33,539 nt of DNA from Elysia marginata (lineage: Eukaryota > Mollusca > Gastropoda > Plakobranchidae), in assembly GCA_019649035.1 (NCBI GenBank), contig BMAT01000833.1, positions 180,828 to 214,366 on the forward strand, read 5' to 3'. The notes under the pieces are model-generated. The model worked only from the letters and a program-made list of their open reading frames with translations, had not been told where the DNA came from and made no database searches. Both the position numbers and the translations under genes were made by a program. This document shows positions 12,876-23,849 of the stretch, piece after piece; position 1 is the stretch's first letter; each line of letters starts with the position of its first letter.

Positions 12876-13436
12876 CACCGCTTAAAACATAAAGCGTGAC
12901 AATTGATCGTTGTCTGCCCATTTCAAAGCTAAATCTATATCTATGTACTTTAATAGTCTAGATTAAGGAGGCCAGGCATACTTTTCACAGATCCCTTCAA
13001 TATCCAGGATAATCAAGATCTAGAGCCGAGAAGCTACTTTCATTGGTTCAATGATGAATCAATTTTTGTATTCGACAACCACCTTTTTAGTTTTGGTTTA
13101 GAGTCTACTCCGAGTTATTCTAAGGTTCCAAGTAACATTACAATTGTAGTATGTTTTGACTAACACTAACATAAATTATTGTGGAATCTTTTGTTTCATT
13201 TATGATAAGGATAACTAAAAGAGCAGGAAAATTCCTCTTAAAAAATAGGCAATATTGACATCTTTAAAGAAGTGCACGTCAAAACATAGTACTTCAGCAG
13301 ATACAATGTATCTTTGGCGTAATTTTTGGTCTCAGTACATTGATTTGCACTGGCGTTCTCGACCAAGAATTTACTTTTATTGTAGTATGATGATGCGAAA
13401 AGCACGTAGGTAGATTTTTTAAAAATAGGGATTTTG
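12876..13436. other. Gene-free stretch
   Basis: AT-rich sequence with no supported gene. A 71-codon - strand frame at 13238-13453 has no recognisable similarity. Confidence 0.5.
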
Positions 13437-13626
13437 GTATGGGGCTGTTTCATGACTAACCTTTTTGCGTGTAATTTTCAAAAGGTGAAGTCACTAGCGA
13501 ACTCTTCTTTCGGCGGGATAGTTTATTCAAATGACTCCAGTGCTAAATGTAAGCCTAAAAACTCACCATTGCCCAAGGGGAACTACTCATAAAGAATATT
13601 TCAAAGTTCATCGAACAGCCCCATAC
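13437..13626. repeat. Inverted repeat, 13-bp perfect arms extending to ~19 bp
   Basis: GTATGGGGCTGTT at 13437-13449 is matched exactly by its reverse complement at 13614-13626. With two mismatches the match continues inward to about 19 bp (13437-13455 against 13608-13626). The arms enclose about 150 bp. The size is compatible with a small non-autonomous DNA element or a stem-loop transcript, but no target-site duplication is evident next to the arms. Confidence 0.55.
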
Positions 13627-13984
13627 GAAAAGTTAATTCAGTTTCCTCTCAGTACATGTATAGTTGATATAAAAATGTTAGCCTAAAGCTGACAGATTGA
13701 ATGTGTATTATGCATTGGGAAAAGCTTAAGTGTCGCTTTTTTAATACGGTTGTGAAACGTGAACTAATAGAAAAATACATAAGTGCTCAACAAGAAAATG
13801 AGCGGAGTGCTAACCAACGAACCAATTATGAAGATTTTTTTCAATTGTGTTATTTTTTGCAATGAAAAGGGCTTTCGATAAAAAAAAGTGGCGGGAACGA
13901 GGAAGATAAACCCGAAAATAGAGGAGGAAAAAGGAAAAATGGGGAAGAGTTTAAAACTAAAAGATATAAACACCTATAATGTAC

Positions 13985-14060
13985 AAACGACGAAGAAAGA
14001 GTGGGTGGGGAGGAAAAAGACTGAGAGAGGGCGGGGGAGGGGATGAAGAGAGAAATACTA
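13985..14060. repeat. Purine-rich block with clustered G-runs
   Basis: The + strand is almost pure G/A and contains five runs of three or more G: 14003-14005, 14007-14010, 14029-14031, 14033-14037 and 14039-14042. Three lie close together with one-base loops. Four-stranded G structure is conceivable, but the nearest fourth run is about 18 bp away. Confidence 0.5.
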
Positions 14061-14471
14061 AGATAGAGGTGGAGCGGGTAGACAGGAGACTAAAACCAGC
14101 TGCAAGAGGATATATGTAAGTTGTTATATGAACAGCAAGAGCTTGGTGAAAGAAAGAAAGAATTTTTTTTTAGCAGTAGAAAAGGTTGTATTTACCCTAA
14201 TAACTTTATAGTTCGTTCTTCTTTCTTTTAAGGGATAGTTCATGCCAATCGGGCCTGTATCATAATAATGAACATCAGAGAACTATGAGATGTTCGCCAT
14301 AAAATAGAGTTAGAGTTATACTAGGGTGCTGTTCTCATTGTAGAATTTGGCATGTTGACACTTTGAGAATGTTTAATACTTTTTTTTTCTAAAACAGTGA
14401 GGAAAATCGATCTAATTTAACAGCGTCTAAGAAAATTACAAATAGATGGATTCACAGCGTGATTCCTTTGT

Positions 14472-14880
14472 GAGATATTGAAGTGTAAATAACTTAAGAG
14501 CAGGTGAGCGAGATAGAAGAAACACCGTAACAGACAGACAAACAGACGGGCAGCCAGACACAGGCACATATTTTGTAGATAAATTAAGAGCGAGTGAACG
14601 GGATGCGGAATGGGATAGAAAGATGGACTGTAACAGACAAACAGACGGACACAGGCACATATTTTGAGATATTGAATTTTACTTAAAATTTAATTAAGAG
14701 CGAATAGGCGAGATAGAAAGACCGTATTAGATAGACAGACAAACAGACAAACAGGCAGACAGGCAGACACAGACAAACATTTTGAGATATTGAATTGTAT
14801 ATACATTAAGAGCGAGTGAGCGAGATATAGAGAGGGGCAGTAGCAAACAGAAGCAGGCATTCAGACACACAGGTACGCAG
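14472..14880. repeat. Four decayed ~100-bp tandem repeats containing CAGA tracts
   Basis: Units start at about 14472, 14575, 14665 and 14784 (lengths about 103, 90, 119 and 97). Each has the order GAGATATTGAA (GTAGAT in unit 2), then TAAGAGCGAGTGAGCGAGATAG or close variants, then a (CAGA)-like tract, then ACACAGGCACA and ATTTT. Length differences come mainly from the CAGA tract and from the AT stretch after the start. The - strand reads as a serine/cysteine/valine frame (14436-14660) only because of the repeat. Confidence 0.8.
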
Positions 14881-15689
14881 AAAGATACCTAACAAGTAGA
14901 AAGCACTCCAAACATAATGCATCTAATTGGAGAGATTTTAGATCGAGACAGTTGTTCTATAAATATAAAAAACATTGGATAAGAAGATAAACATTTTACC
15001 ACAAAATTCTCAACGAACAACATGACAAATGTCAATTCGTCAAGTCCATAGGTATAGATTGTCTGTTAAACATCCTCATAATTAAGACTTTCTTATTTTT
15101 GCTTTCACAAAATTAAGCAGAAGAAGAGAGAAACCAATTGACAGAAAGCGAATGAGGAAGAACGAGAATGCACAGCAATAAACATATACAAAAAAAAATT
15201 ATAATTATGTTAGGATGAGTTTTTTAATTCAAAATATCAAGAACTAAAATAAAAAATGTTCTATTTTAAACTACAACCACATGTAACTCGGATTTTAAAA
15301 AAAAACGCCTCTTTTACAAATCGTTACATGTATGGCCGCAATTAGTTACTTGTTTTTGTTGCTTTTTTTTAGTTCCAAGAAGTCTGTAACAAAACGTTGA
15401 GCTTGCTAATTTCTCAATGTTATTACGCTTGCTTCTTCCCGCACGTCAACGTTAAAAAAGTTATAGGAAATTTAGAGAATCTAATAGGCAATGAGAGAGA
15501 CGTAAAACCATACTCTGTTATAAGCCTTCTTCATGATGCTGGGCTTTATGAAATTTTCTAGTAATAGAAAATGAGGTATCGACTCAGGGATGGGGGCAAA
15601 ATCTGTAGGTCTGATGATTGTCTTTGCTTTGCAATGTTTAGTTAAAATGATAGGCCTGCTAATAGCTGGGTGTTTCTTTTTTATTTTAA
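14881..15689. other. Gene-free stretch
   Basis: AT-rich sequence with A and T homopolymers. No gene, RNA or repeat I can support. Confidence 0.5.
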
Positions 15690-16256
15690 AAACAATCGAA
15701 TATTAAGGTGTAAAGTTTTTGCATTAACCAAACAATCCAATATTCAAAGTTGAGATTCATTTTCTTTAACAAAGTAATCGAGTATTCAAGGGTAGGATTC
15801 TTTTTAGCAAAGTAATCGAATACTCAAACGTGAGATTCCTTTTCTTTGCTTACGCACTCACGCGTTGAAAGATCTGTCTTGCCTGAAGAAGCTTTAGTAA
15901 ATAATTGTGTTCAGGACAGGTGTGATAATATATTTTGTTGAAGAAGTATCAGGTGCAAGTTGAGTGGCTGTGCTTCACAAGTTGTATTAGAATAAATCAA
16001 ATAATCAAACTTGAAATTCATTTTCTTTAACAAAGTATTCGGATATTTAAGCGTGAGATTCTTTTTTAGCAAAGTAATCGAAAACTCAAACGTGAGATTC
16101 CTCCCCTTTGCTTACACACTTACGCGTTGAAAGACCTGTCTTGCCTGAAGAAGCTTTAGTAAACAACTGTATTCAGGACAGGCATGATAATATATTTTGT
16201 TGAAGAAGTATCAGGTGCAAGTTGAGTGGCTGCGCTTCACAAGTTGTATCAGAATA
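15690..16256. repeat. Nested tandem repeat: ~40-bp subrepeats inside a duplicated ~261-bp unit
   Basis: Two levels of repetition. The large unit occurs twice, at about 15729-15990 and 15991-16256; the shared ATTCATTTTCTTTAAC starts at 15755 and 16016, giving a period of 261-262. Inside, units of 38-41 bp begin at about 15690, 15730, 15771 and 15809, each starting AAACAATCGAATATT or AAAGTAATCGAGTATT and ending in a T-rich run. Each large unit also contains an interrupted inverted repeat, CCTGTCTTGCCTGAA and TTCAGGACAGG (16135-16182 in the second copy), able to form a stem-loop. The copies differ at only a few percent of positions outside the subrepeat part, suggesting a fairly recent duplication. 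Confidence 0.85.
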
Positions 16257-17046
16257 ATAATGGGAAGAATGATTTGCATTTATCCTTTATGCAGACATTG
16301 CCCATGGTTATGTTTCGAAAAAGGCAAAGAAACTTATCTTTATACAAGGTATTTTTCGTTCTTTTAATTTATGCAATTAGATATTGTTTTACACTTTCTT
16401 TGAGATATAAAGGCAAAATTCCGTGTCTACATTAAGTATTATAATGCTTCTTTTTCTTGCTAAAGTTTGTAAAAGACAGGTGAAGCAGACTGTATAATTA
16501 TTATAGAGGTTTAAAGCGTTTACGGTCGAAATAGCTTTGTAACACAATAGTTGTGGCTATTACAAGTCCAGGAATAACACAACGAAAACCTTAATTTGTT
16601 TTCTTTACATCTTGGGCTCAGCAACCTGGATGCTTCTCTCTGTTAAGTCTTCACAGAACTGTGATAATAATTTGTTTTGATTGTTTGATTACCACATGTA
16701 ATGGATATTCCTAATGGTGGGTAACTGGTCGGATTTGCCTAGCGATAGGTGTGGTCAGTGGGAGGATTACTAGAGGCAAATACGAATTATTTTTTAATGT
16801 AAGGCACTCTTATCATTTATAATAATTTCGTATATCAAGTACAAGGTAGTTTGTTTGAAAAACACGATAGAAATTATTATAGTACCTTCAAAAACACATT
16901 TTAAGAGGTCCGATTTCCCCCCACCCCCACCCACGTCCCTTTCTCAGAAATAAAAACAATCTTATAATAACTGTGTCGGAACAAAAGTACTTGGAATTCC
17001 AGATCTAGGTGAACCCGCAGGATTATTTTTTTAAATGTTTAAGATT

Positions 17047-17047
<1 letters not shown>
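16257..17047. other. Gene-free stretch
   Basis: No supported gene. Open frames are under 70 codons. It contains the C-rich motif at 16917-16939, listed separately. Confidence 0.5.
16917..16939 (-). other. Candidate G-quadruplex motif on the - strand
   Basis: Four C-runs on the + strand (16917-16922, 16924-16928, 16930-16932, 16937-16939) give four G-runs on the - strand with loops of 4, 1 and 1 bases. This satisfies the usual four-run definition. Short loops normally favour stable folding. No gene nearby gives it a role. Confidence 0.55.
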
Positions 17048-17091
<44 letters not shown>

Positions 17092-17181
17092 CTCTCTCTA
17101 ACTATCTATCAAGCTATCTATCTCTCTCTTTTTTCTCTTCCTCTCTCTCTATCTCTCTCTCTATCTATCTATCTCTCTCTC
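17048..17181. repeat. Compound (CT)n/(CTAT)n microsatellite
   Basis: A pure CT run to about 17098, then mixed CTAT and CTCT tetramers with a T-rich interruption near 17128-17140. Several independent slippage phases are likely. Confidence 0.95.
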
Positions 17182-17556
17182 TAACAAACCATAGCGATCT
17201 ACAAGGTTGGGAAAATAGAATACGCTTCTGCGCTAATATAAATTGAATAAGTATGGCCCGATGCGTGTTTTAAAAATAACATTACCCTTTAAATTTTGCT
17301 TACTACTAGCCAATACAGTGTTTGTGTAAAATTATCCAATTGTGATCTCATATTCTTCAACGTGACTCATATAAGGTGAGATTACTTTATGTTTTGTTCG
17401 CAACTAGGATCGAGAATTGCTAGGATATATGACAATGGCAGTAGTGTAGCCTTAAACTGCAATGATTTACTTTTTAAAGCACTAAATGGGTCATCAAAGT
17501 TTTAATGACATATTTTGTGAATCAGTCTAGAATAAAGGGTTTAAAGTTTTCAATGT
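17182..17556. other. Gene-free spacer
   Basis: AT-rich sequence with nothing recognisable. It follows the truncated 3' end of the - strand LINE and shows no LINE tail. Confidence 0.5.
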
Positions 17557-18480
17557 CTACTTTTTTTTTACTAAACCAAAGTCATCAAAGGTTTTCTGGG
17601 TTTTTCTTACATTGTTGGCTCTTTTGGTGATAGTGTTCATTTTAATCTTATCTGGCAATCTTGAATTGTTCCACCCCCAGCAATTAACAGTAAGGGTCAA
17701 AGTGCTTTCATCAATAGCTTTATAAAACAGTCGAAGAAGCATAGAATCTACGTGGAAGGAATTAGTTTTACGTACAAAATACAATCTTGTATTAAGCTTT
17801 TTTATCAGGTTGCTCGTATACTATAAACCTTTCCACGACAGCCTTTCATCAATTATTATACCTAAATACTTGTACAATGTCACTCTTTCCACTTCTTCAT
17901 TTTTTATGTAGATGGGCAAATGTTCTGTTTTGTTATGTACAAAATCTATAGCCTGTTCTTTTATCTTTTTGACGTTGAGTAGAGGAAGTGATCATCGCAC
18001 TAGGTAAACCATGCGATAGTGTTCTTATAATTTTCTTCATCAACTCTCTGAGTAGCCCAAGTGTACTAGTGTCATCAGCAAATTTAATTAACTGTCACTG
18101 TCTTTAACTTAAGTTGACAGAAGTTAGTATAAATTGTAAATAAAAAGGGAGATGAGAACTGCTCCTTGAGGGGCACCTGTATTGGTATCAGTTAGATTGG
18201 ATTTCCAACACTTATTTTCCTGTCTTAACTTGACGTACTGTGGTCTTTCACTCAGGAAATCAAGGATACACGCAATGAAATTTTTCTTTACATTTATCTG
18301 ATTGAGTTTTAAAACTATTAGGTGTGGCTGAATCGTGTTAAAGGCTGATGAAAAGTCTATAAAAAGAACCCTACAGTAGTTTTTGATTTTTTGAAAAATC
18401 ATGGTACCTGTAGACATTGTCTAATAGTACCATCATAGCATCGTCTACACTTCGCTTTTCTCTTAATGCAATTTGCATTC
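17557..18480 (-). pseudogene. Degenerate LINE reverse transcriptase (Rex1/CR1-like), palm to thumb
   Basis: Read on the - strand, this is the central and C-terminal RT of a non-LTR retrotransposon. In order: REKRSVDDAMMVLLDN (about 18410-18460), then a frame change, FIDFSSAFNTIQPH with the motif A aspartate (18322-18363), ILDFLSERPQYVKL, GAPQGAVL (18154-18177), a second frame change, FADD, the catalytic motif C (18071-18082), then YKYLGIIIDE (about 17846-17875) and RLYFVRKTN in the thumb. The Rex1/CR1 label comes from the wording around motif A and GAPQG and from the thumb series; it is a judgement by eye. Stops and at least two frameshifts make it inactive. The expected C-terminal end (FVPQAIK-type) is missing, so it is truncated at the 3' side as well. 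Similar thumb sequence recurs on the + strand at 32.3 kb. Confidence 0.88.
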
Positions 18481-18849
18481 GATGTTGAAAAAAAAATAAA
18501 CACTCAATCATAGAGCACAATTTCCCTGGAATTATTCAAACTGTTTACCTAACTGGTTTGGTTTTCAAATAACATGCCACACTGGAATCGTAAAAGCTTT
18601 CAAAAAATATCTCAGTTTGTTTAACTTTCCTTAAAAAATTTGGACACATCCAGATTTTCACAACTTTCTCTCGTCCATTTTAGTATAGGAGAAAGCTGAC
18701 TAACAGTCATTCAAAACTTCATCGAGAGATGGGCGCCAGATACTTATTAGAACAAGGAAGTGATATTTCAACTTTATTAAAGCACATATCTCGCTGAAAA
18801 CAGAGCTTTCATTTTTGGAAAATCATACTTCATTGGCATCAAGCAGGTT

Positions 18850-19145
18850 AGTTTGACAGATATTTTTACAGCTTGAAAATGAATACACACTTAAAAGCAG
18901 AACGGAAAAGCGACGATCCAGTAGGGCTAACTTTTTTGTTCTTATAACCTAGTTGTTTACTTTTCATGGTCTATTGCATCGAATGTTGCAGGCAGGTCAA
19001 GCATAGAAAACCTACACCATCTTCTTCTTAGTCACAGAGCTGGGAACGTCACCTTTGACACTGTAAAAAGAACTGTCTCCATGTGACCCTCGTCTGTAAT
19101 CGTGTAGATTTGAAGTCTCGTTTTAAACTGCTCATCTCTACCCTA
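18850..19145 (-). pseudogene. Second LINE RT remnant, motif A region
   Basis: The - strand reads MLDLPATFDAIDHEK at 18960-19004, which corresponds to the LLDLSAAFDTIDHE-type motif A of many LINE RTs, including the catalytic aspartate. Just upstream on the same strand, 19066-19085 reads HMETVLFTVSK, matching the HSTETALL-type segment that precedes motif A. A stop directly follows HEK and others lie in between. Downstream (18700-18950) only weak similarity remains. Because the Rex1-like fragment below 18480 has its own motif A, this must be a separate element lying upstream of it in the same orientation. Its clade is not assigned. Confidence 0.7.
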
Positions 19146-19928
19146 TTTGTTTGGTTGAGGAAAGAGAGAGAAAAGAGAGTGAGAGATACATACAAACAGA
19201 CTAACAACAAGAAAGATAAAGATATTTAAGCAAGCACACTTACATAGAAAATTTTTGCAGCCTTTATTTAGTCATTATAAAAAAAAATGTGCATTAAATT
19301 GGCTTAATAGCTTTATTTTTATGAACGCCTTTAAAACTTTCTACCATATTCATCAAATATTTGTGCAGTAAGAGCTCATAACTATCGTGGAACAAACGAA
19401 AATTACCTTCTTATATTTGGTGAAGAAATACAAAGTATCTGTTCACAATATCTCCTGCTAATTAAAGTATTTTTCTCTAAAATACCAACCTTTACAATAA
19501 AGAACAATAAACATGTTTTATTGCAGGTTGTGTTGAATCAGCTGAGAGTATGATTTAAGCTTAAAAAAATCACTAAATTAAATGTCCTTTTGTCATCTCG
19601 TAAAAATAGTGCAGATAAATGCAAAAGAAATGGAGGCCGGACTCTTATTTAACTTGTTGCGAAACTATTCTTATATATGACTCTTTAGTCAAAGGTCTAA
19701 ATCTTACAGAATCCACTACTGACAAGTTATGTCTGTTTAGACAAAATTAACAGAAATCCTATCCTGTCCAGGAACGCCGAAAGCGTTCTTGAACAACATC
19801 GATCTTGATTCTAGAGTGAAAAAGAGAAAAGGTATACTTGCTAATTATCTATTGTGTGGGCTGCCCTACAACAAGAGAGTGCTAATAGCTGCGATACATG
19901 GGTTGATATTTTTTAAAAAGCTTTTCTT
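19146..19928. other. Gene-free stretch
   Basis: No supported gene. A small perfect hairpin, GAACGC-CGAAA-GCGTTC, lies at 19772-19788; it is too short to interpret. Confidence 0.5.
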
Positions 19929-20001
19929 GATATTCATAACTTATTTATTTTCTGGATATTAATAACTTATTTCTTTTCTGGATATTAATAGCTTATTTCC
20001 C
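19929..20001. repeat. 26-bp tandem repeat, nearly three copies
   Basis: Units start at 19929, 19955 and 19981. Each runs GATATTAATAACTTATTT followed by CTTTTCTG or a close variant; the third is cut short. Copies differ at only a few positions. Confidence 0.85.
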
Positions 20002-23000
20002 GAAACTATAAACAAAACAAGGAAAATGAGGAAATCCGTAGGAGTGGTACTAATCTGGTCGTAATTAGACTTCTCTATCATTACGGAGGTTTCATATGAA
20101 GTCTTCCTGAGTATCTAAAAAGGCATGCCAAATCTTCAAAACAAAACATAATTGTATATGTGGTTTTAGTATGAGTGTTGCATATTTTGAAGCGGTTATA
20201 TTTGTCCTTTATGTTAAACATATTAACATATTATTATTTGCTGCATATGACCAGACTAGTTCAACATCTTTCAAAGCACTACTCTTTTGTAACAGATTTT
20301 GCCGTGCAACTTCTATTTAAATCTGTAGAAACTTTGAAACAGATCATTTATAAATATTTTTATATGAACAAAATGGCGAGTGCAACTGCTTGTTCGTTTT
20401 TTATTGGGCTTTCCTTTTGGTCCATACAAGGAACAGAAAGTATTTCAACCAGTTTAAAGGATCGTTTTAGTTTTCAATGCCTAATGATTGAGACTTTGTA
20501 TATTTTATGATCAAAGACACTGTGCCGTCGTTTTTTAGATTTGATTTCTTTCTAAATCTTGTTTAAAATAAAGTGACTTGACTGAATTTTAATAACGTCA
20601 CGGGCGTTATCAATTATGTGTTAAACTGAGTCATCTTATTCAAAAGTTTTTACCCAGTCCTTTCAAGTAAGTTAGAAAATGAAATTGTGTTTACTTTCTT
20701 CAAATATGGTGATGGAAATCTGATCATCAAAGGAAGTTTAAAATAAGAAGAATCAAGACATAAACACGGCAACGTTGTTTTTCGCTTCGATTCATTTTGA
20801 ACTTCTCAACTTATTTTTCTTCATATTACCTGCTCTGTTTCTTTTGTTTTCATTGTACTCAGTTTGTTTGACGTTAGTTGTTTTTTCTTTCTTTTTTTTT
20901 ATACGTGGCGAAGGAGTACTGGAAAATGTTCCACTAGTTTATTCATATTTAATTGAAAAAGCCTGTGTTTTTCATAAGCTCTCCTTCTGAGTGGCAGATC
21001 AGACATAAAGCTGTATTCAAAAATGATGAAGAAGCAGGCAAGGCAAAGCATTTGTCACAATGAGACGTGAATCTCTAAAAGCTGTGTTTATCAAGACGCC
21101 ATAAGTGTAGGTATTAAAATTCAAATCAATGGAGATATATAAGTTAATGCAGCTTTATCGTTAGAGATTTTACGTATTCCGGGATATCAAAATTTGATTT
21201 TAAAGGTCCAATTCAACTGAACAATATTCTAACGGGCAAATAAATACTTCATCTTCAATTTACCAAATAAAAACTTTACATGGGATGTAGCAAACTTAAC
21301 ATCTTTTGTGGGTTGTGTTCATCAAAAGGAAGCTTTAATTTTACTGCTTAGTGGCGTTGTCGTATTACGCATACAAAGAATTGCAAGATGTTATCAAAGT
21401 TTTTTTTTTTGCCTTTTCGTGATCAATACGTATTCGGCATAAACTTATCACCACATAATTTATGGCAGATGCAGTCCAATCGGCCAGATTGATTTTCGAA
21501 ATACAAATGAGAATGTTGTATTTGATAGTATACAGCTGAAAGCTAACGTTTGCATATACTATTCGCACCAAAGCTACGTAGTGTGCCTACTTTATCCTAT
21601 TTCAAGACGTCTACTGCAATTCATTTGAAACATAAATTTAGTTTTACGCTATTTATATTATTTGCTTTTCTGTGTTTCAAAATCTTCAGTTTTGATTCTT
21701 TTTGGAGAGTCTTAATTGTTAGTGCTGCCGTTTTCTAACCAAGTGCAGCATTTAATCAGTACTTTGCTGTTGTACTGTTATTCGTTTCTTCACTTGATCT
21801 GACCATTGCAGATGATTTAGCGGAATCAATTCGGTTTCAAATAATTGGCCGGGAGAGATGTGTGTGAGTGTATTTGCCGGGTTTTTTTTCGAGATTTAGA
21901 GACTTCTTATATGTATTACACCAAAGCACATATATTTGTTTACAAGTTAAGCTTATGAGGTCAGCGTCTTAAGATAAAGTATAATTGGAGGCTTTAAACG
22001 CACAACCTATTCTTAAAACAGAAACCCCGCGTTTTCAGTATCTATTAACGTCAATCTTGTGCGCCGAGAGCCTGCCAGAATCAACCAAAGCTAACCAGAG
22101 CTCAGGGTGCCGCTGTTGATACGAGCGTGCACGGCGCCCAGGGGATAGTCAAGCCTGGAAGTCAAAAGCCAGGAGCGATGGAAGAAAAAGCCAGGGGCCC
22201 GATAGGGTTAATGAAATTTAAAGAATGCAGCGCCTGTAGGAGCTTTCTTCAGCTTTGTGACCGTTACTCAACCCGTTATTTCCTAAATTAGGAAAAGGAT
22301 TGTGGTTCTTTTTGTTTTACAACCATCACGCAAAAAGTTCCAGGCCAGTAAAATGCATGTAGACAGTTGAAGAGGGTTCAAGATGCTGACTAGGACGTTT
22401 TTCACTGTCAATTCAATTTTAAATGAAAACTTTTTTTATAAGCATTCTCTCTTCATGATGTCAAAACACACAGATAAAGTCGGCAAATAAGAATAAATCA
22501 CATAGGTTGCGTAATCAAAGGTCGGTCAATTGGAACGGAAAAAATGTATAGTTACACCAGATTATTAGTCCGAATGACAATAACAAAAATTAAAGTATTC
22601 GGTGTTATGAAGACACGTTTTTTTTTTTTTTGTATAAACTTTAAAGAAACAAGGAGTAAACTGTTATGTTCCTTCTGTTACTAAAATTAATCCATCCGCC
22701 TGACTTGGTTATCACTAAGTTTAACAAACAGCTACGGCCACATGGTGAGATGTAAACACAACAGGGTGACTAGGGTCTGCGGCACCCGCCATTAACATTT
22801 TACAAGAAAGTTTATTTACCCAATCCCATAAACGGTGGTGAAGATATACAGAGCCAGGGGTACACGTACACAACACATTTATTGTAGGGTAGTAAGGGGG
22901 TGGTGAACGATAAAAATGGTACATAGGCCTAATCAAACCAAATTCCTGTTTATTTCTTTTTCCGGTAGGTTTATAAAATTTGCAGTCTTACGATCGTAAT

Positions 23001-23245
23001 CGTGACCTGTACGGATGGAACAGTAACTAATATTCCACAGTATTTACCCGAGTCATGGCACCCTGGCGGAGTAACGGAAATGACGTCATGTATAATTTAC
23101 TGTCAGAAATGGTGATTTCCGTTTCAAACTGAGCAAGCCACATAGTTGTTTCCGCTTGGGTCAGCTATCAAACGAGAACTAATCTCGACCTTGATTTTGT
23201 TTTTCCTACTGTTTTATAAAATGGATACGTTTGAAATCAAAGAAG
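20002..23245. other. Gene-free stretch with GC-richer islands
   Basis: No supported gene. The + strand frame at 20175-20510 (about 111 codons) is rich in Leu, Phe, Tyr and Ile, resembles no known protein and is probably chance. Blocks at about 22050-22210 and 22720-22930 are richer in G+C and may be decayed exons or transposons; I cannot identify them on either strand. A palindromic TGACGTCA lies at 23081-23088. Confidence 0.4.
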
Positions 23246-23280
<35 letters not shown>

Positions 23281-23381
23281 ATCTCTTTCTTTCTCTCTCT
23301 CTTTCTCTCTCTCTCTTTCTCTCTCTCGCTCTCTCTCTCTTTCTCTTTCTCTCTTTCTCTTTCTCTCTCTCTCTGTGTCTC
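23246..23381. repeat. (CT)n microsatellite with TTT interruptions
   Basis: About 135 bp of pyrimidines, mostly CT, regularly broken by CTTTCT and twice by CTCG. It leaves long open frames on both strands (Ser/Leu/Phe on +, Arg/Glu/Lys on -), which are not genes. Confidence 0.95.
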
Positions 23382-23725
23382 CTCTGTTCTGCTTTCTTTT
23401 TGTATTGCCATTTGCTTTTTTCATACATAATCTTCAGCTAGTCTTTTATGCCTCTAAAAAACGAATTGTCGAACTGATATTCGAGCGGGTTAGAAAAAAG
23501 ATGGTTATGGAGAAATGTGAAGAGAGAAACATTTTTGGAAAAAATAAGTGAAAAAGAAACTAAAGAGAGATGGGAAAAAAATAGAGTGAAAGGAAGGGAG
23601 ATTCCGAAACAGAAAGAAGAAGACAGAAAGACAAATATGATCTCGGAATAGTTTTATATAAAACATTTTGTGGAATAATACTGAGAAACACTAGTAGAAA
23701 CTTTTTATGGTATCGAGTTTATCAA
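23382..23725. other. Gene-free spacer, purine-rich near 23555-23635
   Basis: No supported gene. The stretch 23550-23635 is A/G-rich with AGAAAG and GAAGA words, a degenerate purine tract on the strand opposite in sense to the pyrimidine array just before it. Confidence 0.5.
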
Positions 23726-23742
23726 TAATAATTATTATTACA

Positions 23743-23779
<37 letters not shown>

Positions 23780-23797
23780 TTACTATCATTATAATTG

Positions 23798-23849
<52 letters not shown>

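Larger units (their letters stand above)
11704..13025. repeat. Cluster of short AGATCT/CTAGAT hexamer tracts
   Basis: Self-complementary hexamer tracts recur at 11704-11722 (three units), 11852-11867, 12126-12141, 12708-12716 and 13016-13024, with single AGATCTA words between them. Each tract is an alternation of AGATCT and TCTAGA words, so it is palindromic and reads the same on both strands. The clustering within 1.3 kb is visible by eye. The tracts may be scattered remnants of one hexanucleotide microsatellite or sites of an unknown kind. Confidence 0.55.

Noticed and set aside
23081..23088. Palindromic TGACGTCA, the full cAMP-response element
   Set aside because: A single 8-bp site with no promoter, transcript or gene next to it is not enough to call a regulatory element.
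23146..23551. Several open frames on both strands rich in Ser/Leu or Arg/Glu
   Set aside because: They are all frames of the CT array at 23246-23381.
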